Shown piece after piece: positions 22,033 to 33,919 of a DNA stretch of 64,000 nt. This stretch comes from Drosophila miranda (Eukaryota > Arthropoda > Insecta > Diptera > Drosophilidae), in the NCBI RefSeq assembly GCF_003369915.1, contig NC_046678.1, positions 1,302,001-1,366,000 of the forward strand, in the 5' to 3' direction. The notes under the pieces are model-generated. The model searched no databases. It had not been told where the DNA came from and worked only from the letters and a program-made list of their open reading frames with translations. Positions within the stretch are counted from its first letter, which is position 1; each line of letters opens with the position of its first letter. A program made the position numbers and the translations under genes.

Positions 22033-25000
22033 TCAGTTCAGTTGTGCTTTCCGCTCCTTTTTCAAATAGAGTGTGCGCGAGCCCTTAGGTTTTTTACCTT
22101 CTTTTCGTTGATGAACATATTCCTTCGCTTCTCCCAGCAACTGCATTGTGTGCTCCGATACAACTTCTTGTATGCCTCTCATTTCGCAGTCATATTTATT
22201 ATTTTCGTCTTCAACTGGAGTTGACGGTGGTGTGGCACAAAAATTACCTATTCATTAATTAGTATAAGGGCAGTTTCTAAAGTTTATCAAGTTAGCACAG
22301 TATTAACTACGTTTATTGACCTTACCATCTTCCCTTCGTGTTGCATCTGAACTATCTGTAGGGGTAAGCGTCAGAGACTCGTTCTTCTTCACTGTAGTCA
22401 AATCGAGTTCCGACTTATCAGTGACAGGCTCCATATTAAAAATACACTGATCTATAATGTCGGCACGACCAATCCTATTTAGAGCTTGAGATAAGATTTT
22501 TGCTGCGGAGATGCCTTCTTGCTCTTCTTGCAGCCGGAACTGCAACATCAAGATGCGCTGCTCGGGTGTAAGGTCCCCAATATTCTCAGCTTTGAAAAGG
22601 TCGATGTCGGTCTCGGGTACACCCAATTCTTTCACCAGTTGTGGCCAGTCACTGCCTATAAGGCTACATATATTCAACAAACTTATGTCGGCATGATGGA
22701 TTACTTTACTGGAGCCAGCTCTATTCGGTTTTAGGTTTTTTGGTTGGTCAATTATAACATTCTGATTCTGATTATCAATTGCTGCCGTTTCTGTTGCTCT
22801 TGCTTTCATTTCGGTGTTTATTAAATCATTACGATTGATTTCCTTGTACAAGTTATTTCCATGGCCAAAGCTCTCTAATAATCCATTTTCGTTATGCGTA
22901 GACAGTTTTGCATCGTGCACTGACACATTCAGAGCGCAGATTGGGATTTGTGGTGCTTCTCCGGGTCCGACCTTTGGTTCGCTCATGAAACAGATGCGAC
23001 TTTGTGGCAGCTCTGGGTCCTTGATACGAACAATAAATGAAAGACGATTTTCCCGAAAAGCTTGGAACTTGGTATTCAATTGCTCGCCCGACTTTAAAAC
23101 TGGCACAAGATTGCCCGAAAATTCTATGTAAATAGTCTGGTCCTGCAGCACCTCAATACACCTACTCTTTGCAATTTCAGTAAAGTATTCCTGCTGCTCT
23201 AGCGTCTTGTCCTCTTTATCATCAGTCATGCAGAAGATCGAAAACTTTGCTTCCGTATAGGAAATACGTTTTGCAAAGATCACAAACTTAACGACAAATG
23301 GTACTTGTGTCATATAGGTGTAGAGCTCTGTAGCCATGCGGCCCGCGTCTGCAATATTACGGCAGTCCATTAGCCAGAAGCGTGCAGAAACTGTAGTGGT
23401 AAATGTAACGCTATCTTTGACGAAAGCCAGCGGAGTTGATCCGGTAACGTCTTCCCATGCGGCGCGTGTCTGACCACCAGTAATAGAACACAGTAGTCTA
23501 AGAGTGGGTGCATTTGCATTTCCATTTCCATAGGACGCATTAACCATGCCCTTGGTGCATGCCTTTGGTGCAGGAATACTCAGTGTTATCGCCTTATGAA
23601 ATTTGCGACGTCGTGGTTCCACAGTGACCACCGGTGATACAGCCACGCCCTGACCGAGAAGCTTAGAACAACCAACCAGGTCTACTGGCTGTGCCTGAAG
23701 ACCGACTCGAATTTTCTTAGTCAAGGCATGAGGTGGAAAAATGGCTTGAACCTGTGGTACAGCTATCGAAGAAACTGTTCCGCCATCGGGTCCGATAGCA
23801 TGCACCTCCTGACGCACACGCGATACAACAGCAAAAAAGTGCGGAACGTTCTGTGTAACGATACGAACTATGCGGCTTCTGTGTAGTTCCTCCAGCGGAT
23901 TAACATCCGCATCAATGGCGTCGTGCAAGGCGTCTAGAATATGTTCGTCATTCTCATATAAGCTATGTTCTCGCCAGCTCTCGCCGTTGTCCGAGCGCAG
24001 TATGATAATTTCGCGTTCGTTTTCTCTAAGTGATCCAAAATGGGGCACCTCTAGTGTAATTGGGCTTGAAGAAAAAATAATCACATTTCTTCCGATCTCT
24101 AAAGATTATTATTCTACAACTCATACCTCAAAAACTTTCCTTCCACCGGGGACATCTCCAGAATGCGACTTACCAGTGCCTCGCCTTCCATCAATGGCGG
24201 AGGGTTTGCCACTCTTTGGGGTTTGACATAACGGCAAGTAATGCGCGTTGGCTCAGAACATGCCTTCGGGGGAACGATGATGCGCACTCCACTGTGTCGA
24301 TACCCGCGCATAGATCCACCACGGGCATCTACTAAGAACGATACGAGAAATCTGTAAATGTAAAATAAACATTTAAAATATAGTCCATTTTGACGTATAG
24401 AACAGTTTTTAGAACTTACCCCAAGTGAACAGGTGGGCGGACAATAAGAGAATTATCGCCTTGACGTCCTGTTGTAGATGCACTCAGCTCTTGCTCTTCA
24501 TGCTTGATCATTTCTTTATAGATACAAGCATAAATCGAAATTTTCTCGATTAATATTTGCGACAATGGGAAAATAAAATATGTAACTGGACATAAAATAT
24601 AAAAATTAAAAAACTAATCTTGTGCGGCATGTCCATTTATCCATATATGTATGTATGTATTTCCTTAAAAGCAAATAATCCTTAAAAGCTATTCAACTGT
24701 TTTGTTATTTTGTTAAAACCAGCATATAACCAGCAGTTATGTATATAAGTTATTATACTATCTCTTGTCTATGAGTGTACCGGATGTTATTACCTTTTTC
24801 GAGGAGATGTCCAACAGATATATCCATTTGATCATTTTCAGGATTTGTGGTGTCGAAGTTTTGGTGGTCGTGATCATGGCCATAGTTTGCTTTCAAATCA
24901 TCGGTAGCCATATATTTGTATTGATTATGGTCTAAAAGCTCGTCCCCGCCTTCGTCTTCGGAATCAGAGAGTAGCGTTTCATGCATAAGCTCCGGTGACA

Positions 25001-28000
25001 CAACCTTGTATTTTTCTTCCACCACTCCAATGCTCATATTGGTGATGGATGTTTGGGTGACGACCTTAAGTGTTTCCACTGCTGTAACGTAGCCCAAGTT
25101 GCTTGCAATATTTAGAGCTGTTTTACCATTCTGAAATAGTTTAGTGCCGTATCTAATTATCAATCATTAAAATAAGTACATATATTTAGGTAATGTCAAT
25201 TCCGTCGAAGAGTTTTACGTTTTAACGAGGGTGGTGAACATAGGAAACAAAACTTTCTAACAAATTTGAAAATGAAATTTGGTAATTCTCTTTTATATCC
25301 TAAAAAAAATATGGGTGCTCATATTAACGGTCTGACCGATGGAATTGACTTTAAATCGACACGCCTATTGATGCTAATCAATAATATATGTATTTACATA
25401 CTTTATGTTTTACTCTATGCTCTGCATAATGGTATACCCTAAATTATTTATGGAAAATAATTTCATTTAAAACCAAAAACCGCAAAAATACCCAAACATT
25501 TTATTGTGAAAAAAAGTTTCTGAGCGGCAGCTATTGGATTTAATATGGCCTCTGCAAGTATATACATAAATATACAAAATAGAAAGTTATCAAAACTATA
25601 TGGAACCACACCCAAATGTTATTCTTGTTTTTTACACAATCGACTCAGATGATCACAAGTATAATACACAAAATGTGGATAACCGAAAAAATTACAAGAT
25701 GCCAGAGAGGCAGAGAGTCGGTAAAGAAGCTAACCAGTGGAATTATCCGTGCATTTGCACATTTCCATGTAGATTCTATTAGGAAAACATATGTATGGGT
25801 ACATACATATATACTCATAAGTATTCATGTATACGTACCGGAAAAACTAAAATAACATGTTTAAAAATAGAACCGTTCGGTCAGTGCTATGCTACACGTT
25901 ATGCCTTTGGTAAACATTTATTTACAAAATTCTTTGTCTTAGCAAATGTTTTAGCACCTAATAATCTCAGTGTAAAATCATTCTGTATTTTCCTAACCCT
26001 AACCCCCCTTTGGAAATTACAAATAATTCCATGCAGCGCATCATTCAACGGTTCAAAAGAGCTCCAGAAGTATAAAGTTCGAAAGACACAGGTCGACCTG
26101 CCGTTTTAATACATTTTTTTAGGATGGCTGCATCCTCTCTGATGTAATGAATTCGGCTTATAATATAATAATAAATATGACCGTGTTATTCTAAACCACA
26201 CGGCATGCCTCACAGTTGTACTGCAAACCATTACGTTTCGATAAAGCCCAGCGCATTTTGCTTGCACTACGCTATCCAAGAGCCTCTCAAAGAAGAGAAG
26301 TTCTAGCAAAAGCTAGAGAAATCTACTGCTCTGAAAGTTTAGGGAGCTAGAGAGGAAGAACAGTTATTTGGGTTTAGGTGATACGGATAGAGTGAGTACT
26401 AAAGAAAAGGTTCCGGGGTGAGAGCGGGTTAAATGCAATGTGAGAGCGGCGTGCGCACTCTACCTAGCCACTGAAATTTAATTTATTCTGTCTCGCTATA
26501 ATAATGATCCGATCTGATTCTGCGTGTTTGGTTTTTTCGTTTCATCAATATTGTGGATGCCGCAGATTTGCGTCCTTTGTGAAGGCGGAAGAGAGCGTGG
26601 CAAAAAATTGAAACAAACTCGATTCAGTGTGATATCATAGGAGTCTGCATACAACATTTGCTGCTACTACATTTCGATGCTGTAGCTCTAATAGTCTCTG
26701 AGAACTAGGCGTATATCTAGCATATCCGATTGGAATTTTATTATAGCCAGAAGGAAGAAATCCATTTTCAGCGACTACGCCACGCCGTCCTCGCCGCTTA
26801 CTCATCTTCTGTCTCTTTCTCTCACGCTCTTTTTTGACAAAATCGTCAAATCAAAATCTTGTCAATTGATGCGAAGAGATGGAGATCAGCCAATACAGCC
26901 ACGGTTACTTAAGAATCGATTGAGTCTGCTAAAACTGCTGCGAAAATAGTTTGTTTCAATTTTTCATATTCCTCGAGAATATTTCTAAAAACGAAAAACC
27001 ATTTTTTATGTTGAGATGGTGGGGTTTTAATCTAAGGCTAAGTAGAAAAAAGGCCGCGTAATTAAATATGTAGATGCATAGCCGCTTTTTGCCAGGGAGT
27101 GATCGTGCGGAGTGACCGATCATTGCTGAGACATGACTAGATAACTCATGGCAAAAATTATTGTATATTGATAATCAGTAAAACTCACGTTTGTTAAAGC
27201 ATCTGGATTCGCCTTGTGGCGCAACAAGAGATTAATGATCATTATATGACCCTGCTGGGCAGCCTGATGCAGTGGTGTATAGCCAATGTTGGTTGACATT
27301 TCAATGTCAGCATCATTTTCAAGGAGATATTTTACGAGATTAATTTGTCCGTAGTGGGCGGCAATGTGAAGCGGCGTGTAGCCATTTTTGGTGCGCTCTG
27401 AAATGCTTGCACCGTTTTCCAATAGAGTCCGCGCGACAGAGACGTGGCCTTCTTGGGAAGCTAAATGCAATGGGGTTAGGCCATTCTTAGCAGCAGCACT
27501 CGTGGCGCCATTTTCTAGCAAAAGTTCAACCATAGGCAAATGCCCCTCTTGGGCAGCTAGATGCAATGGGGAAAATCCAGACTTGCTGATGGCACCGACA
27601 TCAGCACCATGCTGTATAAGGTGCTGCGCCATTTCTACGTTGTTCTTTTTTGCAACAATATGCACGGCACTGTGTCCGTTGCGGGCGCATATTTTTGGGG
27701 ATGCACCGTTCTCCAGAAGTACCGTCACTACTGGCTGATGGTCATAGTGTGCCGCTACGTGCAATGGAGTCACATCGTTCTTGCCCTGACAATCAATGGA
27801 AGCACCCTTCTCAAGCAATAGAGCCACCACCTTTTGATGTCCGTATTTGCTTGCTAAATGCAATGGAGTGAAACCCTTTTGTGTAACCGCATCTAGTCGT
27901 GCGCCGCTCTCGAGCAACGCTAAGCTGACTTCCTCCTGACCTTCCTTCGCCGCAATGTGAAGCGCCGTGTACTTATCCTTAGTTTTAGCATTTATCTCGG

Positions 28001-30529
28001 CTCCATGCTGCAACATCAGCATAATTATATCAATATTGCCCAATCGGGATGCCACATGTAGTGGTGTTTGTCCTTCCCGAGCGACTGCATCAACCTGCGC
28101 TCCGTTGCGAAGCAAAATTCGAATTATGTCCGTCTGAAATTATTTATAGGTAATAATAAATATAATCCACATAGCAAGATAGCACATATTACTTGATTGG
28201 CACGCGCTGCTAAATGCAATGGTGTCTCTCCGCGTACTGTTGGTATATCTGGGCTAGCGTCGTGCTGCAGCAAGTAAATAACAATGTTCATGCAACCTGC
28301 AAATAGCCAAATTTGAGGAAGTGGTGAATATCGACTAGAATTGATGTACATATAATTGATATATACGTATGCTGGGTTTAACTGAATCGTCGCTAATAAG
28401 TAAATGCTTGCTGTTAAACTCAAACCTTTGAACTTGTCTATGTACCTACCCATAAAACTAGCCACGTGCAATGGTGTAAGGCCAGATTCCGTGGTTGCAC
28501 TAATGGTAGCTCCATGCTTGATGAGTAATTCAGCTACTTTGATGCGATTCTTCTTACAGGCAATATGAAGGGGAGTGAAACCGTTGAGGGCACGTGAGTT
28601 TGGATTTGCACCGTAGTCAAGCAGCAGTTTGGCCACCCTCACATGGCCACAGTGTGCGGCCACATGGAGCGCTGTCAAATAATCAACGGTTACCTCGTCT
28701 ACTGGAGCCTTATGTTCTAAAAGTAGACGCGCCGCCTCATCGTGTTCGCCCTGTGCGGACATATGCAAGGCCGACAATCCATTCTTTGTCTTCGATAGTA
28801 TTGGAGCATTGTAACGTAGCAGGAGCTCAATAACCTCAACATGGCCTGAGCGTGAGGCACAGTGTAGCGGTGTCAGGCCGTCACGTGTCGGTCCATCTAT
28901 GCGTGCGCCATGAGACAACAATAACCTGCAAACTGTAGACTTTCCCCACTTGCAGGCCACGTGCAACGGCGATATATTGTGTTTGGCAATATAGTTGACA
29001 TCAGCACCGTGGTCCAGCAACAAGGTGGCTATGTCCACGTTCCCATAATGAGCGGCAATGTGCAGAGGCGTAAAGCCAGACTTGGAAACAATGTCGGCAT
29101 TGTGATCATGCTGCAGGAGCAGAGTGGCTGCGCTTACGTCGTTCTTTTTGGCTGCAATGTGAAGTGCCGGAAGACGCACCTTTCCACGAACATCACTTTC
29201 CAGTAGGACTGCCACCACCTTATCGTGACCTTGCTGCATTGCCACAGCTAATGGTGTAAAGCCGTCTTCTGTGGCCAGCGACGGGTTCGCTCCTTTTGCC
29301 AAGAGCAGTCTGCAACAGTTGTCGTGATTCTCCTGAGCTGCCATATACAGCGGTGTGAATCCATTTAACGATTGCACGTTTACATTTGCATTCGACTGAA
29401 TAAGTTGCTTAATAACATGTTGTTGACCCGCCAGCGAAGCTATATGCAAGGCTGTATTTCCTTTTTTGGTTGCGTTGTCCACTTTGATGCCTCTCTTCAG
29501 CAACTCACTGCAAATATCGACATATCCATCCTTTGCCGCTAGGTGTAGAGCGTTTAGGCCGTTCTAAGAGTATGTAAAGTTATCAATACTTATAAAATAT
29601 CTTAATAGATTCAATCATTTACCGCATTGCAACTGTTAATATCCGATATCTCACCACTTTCGATAAAATCAAGAAGTTTTGTTAAATCTCCACTGCGGGC
29701 AGCTCGTAAAAATGATATCGTTGAGTCGTTCTGTCAATAAAGCAGTACGTCACCAACAGAGATACTAGAATGTCCGCTACTCAGTATATCTTAAGATTTA
29801 TATAACTTATACAATATATTTTATACGTAAACACCGGAATTGTTATTAGCCCCATTCTCTCTTACACCTATTCCGTTATATCTCTCTGCCCAGCACCGAA
29901 GTACCATCCGGCCGTAATATCTCGTTCACTCCGCCAGTTACGACACAGATGGGGAAGAGAGTGAAAGCGAACGAATTGCGTCTGCAATGTGTCTACAGGA
30001 CTTTTCCATTTTCTTGTATTTTAAAAATTTTGGATGTATTTTCTCGTTCTGTGAGCGCGGTTACAATGTTTAATATTGAGTAAAAAAAAAAGAATGTAGA
30101 TATTTTAAGACTTGACCTGAAATTCGCAGCTTCTGACACTCGTAAATTTATTATTACAAAATTTGTTGATATTAATTGGCTAAATTAAATAAAGTGATGT
30201 TTACATACATATATAAATCATTATAGCACCTAGTTTCCATGTTAAAAAATGGAATGTACCTACATATGTAAATGCCATTTCCGCGCTTACAAAGACAAGC
30301 TACTATTTTAAGTTTCATCGGTGTTGACAGTATATGTAGTGTATAAATAAATTTTCGACTATATATGTACATATTTATGTTACATTACCTGCTTTTCGTA
30401 TTTTGTGTTTCCATTAATTTTATCTAGGGATATCCCGTTATCTGCAGGTTTATTATTGGATTTTGTTGTCATTGTATCTTCGCTTAGATTTTTGTTTTCG
30501 CTTTGTATCGTGTTCTCTCCTAGTGTCAT
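22033..30529 (-). CDS. Ank: Ankyrin (Ank)
   Basis: Adaptor that links membrane proteins to the spectrin skeleton. Minus-strand exons: 30529-30389, 29730-29623, 29563-28450, 28296-28193, 28133-27189, 25130-24794, 24513-24420, 24351-24127, 24064-22326, 22214-22033. They total 4989 nt, 1662 aa, with consistent phases; D. melanogaster Ank is of similar size. Order: a short polar N-terminus (47 aa); about 24 ankyrin repeats (about residues 55-840) with repeated [13 protein letters not shown] units; the ZU5/UPA region ([17 protein letters not shown], then [12 protein letters not shown]); and a death domain ([20 protein letters not shown], about 1477-1564). A short basic tail ends at 22033. The start ATG lies at 30529. 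The acceptor of the 94-nt exon (AAAG at 24514) is weak; the last two exons are supported by phase only. Confidence 0.95.
26455..26870. repeat. mini-me/DINE-1-like repeat fragments, copy F, in an Ank intron
   Basis: CTACCTAGCCACTGAAATTT, TTTGCGTCCTTTGTGAAGGCGG, TTATAGCCAGAAGGAAGAAAT and TCTGTCTCTTTCTCTCACGC are diverged family blocks with parts in both orientations. They lie inside the 2.06-kb intron of Ank (25131-27188). Confidence 0.55.
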
Positions 30530-31643
30530 ACTTCAGCGTCAATGACTGAAAGTACCAATACCACAAGCAACATGTAAGCAAAGAAATACGCACACACATA
30601 GTTGCACATTAATGTTACGGTTCTCATATTCATCATTCACATTGCTTGTATGCATGTACTACTTGCATACATACCAACGGTCGAGTGTACATACATATGT
30701 GTGTTTCTCTACCCGCCTATTAATTAAAAATAATTTAAAAATTTGAAGAATTTTAAATGGTAACTAATTGAATTCGCAATCGTAGATACAGAGTTGCTCA
30801 TAATAAAAGATTTAGTTTCACTTTTATTTAATTACTGCGGTTTGGCTAGCTAGTATACAATTGTTGTCACTATGACGTCATAATGTTTTGCATAGCTATT
30901 CCCTATCTTTTGTTAAAACATGTGGTCAGAAATATATTGTGTGTATAAAGACATTACGTTGCGTTCATTTAATTTGGATCCTCAAATTTGATATAATTTT
31001 ATAAATTTTATTTACGTACACCTTGCAAAAGTTAAACTTCTAGTTATTTTGAGAGAAAGTTTTTAGCCTAGCTCAGTGGGTCTATACTTATCGCTTCTGC
31101 ACCATCACTATATTATATAGTTTATGAATAAGAGTTAAACTACCGTTTATATGGAATGACGGAATAAGGAACAATAATATATAATATTATTATTATGTAT
31201 TATAGGCCGGCCGAAACATTTTTTTCACCGAAATAAAAATAAACTGTCATTTCATAAATGTGGTGTAATCACAAGCACCTTGTGATACACAACACTTTTG
31301 TTTTTTTATCAGGCGCATAAACAAACAACGCTAATGGTCTTCCGACCCGTTAACATGCCACATATATTAAGCCATGTGAAAAAACATTAATTTTCTAGAC
31401 CACATACTTTCGAAAATTGACCTTGTGATTTTTTAATAGTCAGTCGTCAGTGTGAATAGCCTATAATCTCGGGATTGTAAATGTATTCCGATTCCATCGT
31501 TCTCAAAACGGTAGAATGTATACTTTTCAGCTATCGTACTCCCAAAAGGATGTACATTTACCATCCCTAAGTATTCGGCACAAACGGCACGCACGTGTTT
31601 GTAGTTGTTTTGTATCCTCCAAAAATTTGGTTATATTATTGAA
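30530..31643. other. Intergenic region between divergent Ank and GAR1
   Basis: Holds the 5' flanks of both genes, which are transcribed away from each other. There is a CATACATATGTGTG microsatellite near 30650-30705, otherwise AT-rich DNA with no ORF I would support. No classical TATA/Inr or DRE was recognised next to either start. Confidence 0.45.
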
Positions 31644-32442
31644 ATGGCATTTGGTCGACCTCGCGGTGGTGGTGGCGGAAGAGGATTTCGCGGCGGTGGT
31701 GGGAGCGGCGGCGGAGGTGGCTTCAAGTCTGGAGGAAGTTTCAACAGAGGAGGTGGTGGCTTCAACCGAGGTGGAGGTCGCGGAGGAGGTCGTGGAGCAT
31801 TTGATAATGGTTAGTCCGATTTTATAAAAAATACATTTTAAATATATATATTGTAATATTTATTAAATTATAGGTCCGCCAGAACGTGTTATTCCCATAG
31901 GAAACTTTGTTTATACATGCCAGAATGATTTAATTTGCAAAGTTGCGATAGAGGATGTTCCTTATTTCAATGCACCAATATTTCTCGAAAATAAGGAACA
32001 GATTGGAAAAATCGATGAAATATTTGGCACAGTTCGTGATTACTCCGTGTCCATTAAGTTGTCGGAAAATGTTTATGCAAACAGTTTTAAACCTGATCAA
32101 ACTTTGTTTATTGATCCTGGGAAACTATTGCCTATCGCAAGGTTTTTACCAAAACCCCCACAGCCAAAAGGACTTAAGAAAAAGGGCGCAACAGGTGGAC
32201 CTGGTTTTCAAAGGGGTGGTTTTAATCGAGGCGGAATGGGTAATGAATTGATATCAAATATATTTTTTAATATTTTATTTTCTGTTGTTAAATCTAATAT
32301 ATTTATAATCTAATTAGGTGGCCGGGGTGCACGGAACAGCTTTGGAGCCAGTGGCTTTAGAGGAACTGGGCGTGGAGCAGGAGGTGGAGGATTTAACAGA
32401 GGACGCGGTGGTGCAGGCGGAAACGGTCGTGGGCGCTGGTAG
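31644..32442 (+). CDS. GAR1: H/ACA snoRNP protein GAR1
   Basis: GAR1 binds the pseudouridine synthase dyskerin/Nop60B in H/ACA snoRNPs in the nucleolus. Exons 31644-31809, 31874-32239 and 32318-32442 give 657 nt, 218 aa, phase-consistent. The N-terminus is an RGG/GGG-rich domain ([18 protein letters not shown]). The conserved core follows: [56 protein letters not shown] and [19 protein letters not shown] second glycine/arginine-rich C-terminus ends [14 protein letters not shown] follows at 32548-32553. Both introns are short (64 and 78 nt) and normally spliced, so this is not a processed retrocopy. As I recall, the D. melanogaster orthologue (CG4038) is on 2R, so its position among dot-chromosome genes is unexpected. 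Confidence 0.93.
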
Positions 32443-32547
32443 TTTTCATTATTAGGTTCCAAGATAATATTTTATCCAGCCTTGCGTTCATATTTTCTAC
32501 ACCAGAAACTATAGCTTTTAAGTCGAAAAAAGCAAGCGGCGTTGAAT

Positions 32548-32553
32548 AATAAA
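32548..32553 (+). terminator. Polyadenylation signal of GAR1
   Basis: AATAAA 106 bases after the GAR1 stop codon, followed by AT-rich sequence. Confidence 0.6.
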
Positions 32554-32794
32554 GAAACATAATTTTAAAAGTATAAAAAATCATTATTTGGTGAATAATC
32601 TGAACTATGTCCTGAAAGCCTAGCGAAGTGCGCAGAATTACGGTATTCATACATACTTTCATGAACATCCCTGAGTGCGAAACCGCCACGTGACACTACA
32701 ACAGGGATGCCAAAAAAAGCAAAGTGAAAGCAACAATAGTTGATATGTTTGTCTTGGGGACCAAAGTAGTTGAGACAAAAAAAAAAAAGAGTTT

Positions 32795-33160
32795 TTACCT
32801 GGCATATGTAACCCAATATATATATTCTCGATCAGCATCAATAATCTGGTCAATATAGCCAAGTCTGTCCGTCCGACCGTTCTTTTTTCGTCTAGTTCCA
32901 TATACATCCACCGGGTTTTGTGTGCAGCCTCCTGTAATGTAACATTTAAAAAGTGCAAAATAAATTTTTGCCACGTCACCTTCCGCCGCCTACATTCCTA
33001 AAATGTGCGGCATCCACAAAGCATCATATCTACCACTTGGCTCACGTGGCTGACTCCCCCTCACGATCTTGCTCTCCCTTTCTTTTTCTTGTTCAGTGGG
33101 GGGTTCAGCCACGTGTGAGTTAGAGAGATATAAGGGCCGGTTGGTACTTCGTGAAAATAA
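32795..33160 (+). repeat. mini-me/DINE-1-like repeat, copy G (diverged)
   Basis: TATATATTCTCGATCAGCATCAATAATC, AAGTCTGTCCGTCCGACCG, TTGCCACGTCACCTTCCGCC and the tail TCTTGCTCTCCCTTTC are recognisable but diverged parts of the family. It lies between GAR1 and yellow-h. Confidence 0.55.
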
Positions 33161-33919
33161 AGATATATTCAGGCAGGCTCCGTTTTTCCGAGTTTAATTT
33201 GAGGTTGGGTTAAAATAAAATTATTTAGAAAGAAAGCAAAAGTTAAATTACCCTGATATATGTAGGTGTCAAGTTTATGATTATGAATCAATAAGTCATC
33301 TATTTTTTTCATTTTGGACTTAAGGTTCGTTTCGTTGTATAAAAAGCCGTTTACTTTTCATTTCGTCAACGAATATGTTTTCGTTTTGAAAACGAATAAA
33401 TCTTGCGGAATGTGAAAACGGGAGCCCTAATTTATGTGTATTCAAAAGTAAATCGTACAACTTTTATGACTGTAAAAACGGCTGATTGTAAAATATGAAT
33501 AAGTCATAAGATTAAATAAATAGTAGCCGGATAGAATAGTGTTGCAGCACGTGAATATATAATAAAATGAATATGTAAATTTATATAGATATGGCAGTTT
33601 ATTATCTATGACACACATTTTCACGAATGCAATATAACCTTGTACTCTATGAGTAATGGGTATGAAAAGCTTAAGACCACATTAGGTAAAAGACAGGTAA
33701 ATTGGAAACTTTAATCTGAGAGACAGACTTGAAGCTTTAAGCTGTACATATGTAAGTTTTAAAAGAAACTCCAGCTGGCTAAAACCTGCCATCAACATCA
33801 ACCCCGTCAGTTGCTTATCGTTCAGTGGGACATAATGATCAATAGGAAAGAGTGAATTTTTATAAAATATTCAATAAATTAGAAAGTCTAAACGGGTTGA
33901 CCTAACACCAGAAGAAGTC
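33161..33919. other. Upstream region of yellow-h
   Basis: AT-rich, with TTCGTTT/GAAAACGAA-type near-palindromic sequence around 33325-33425. No ORF or repeat that I can name. The yellow-h promoter should lie here. Confidence 0.4.

Noticed and set aside
23870..24226. Plus-strand open frames opposite Ank and anne exons
   Set aside because: They are shadows of strongly supported minus-strand exons with conserved domains.
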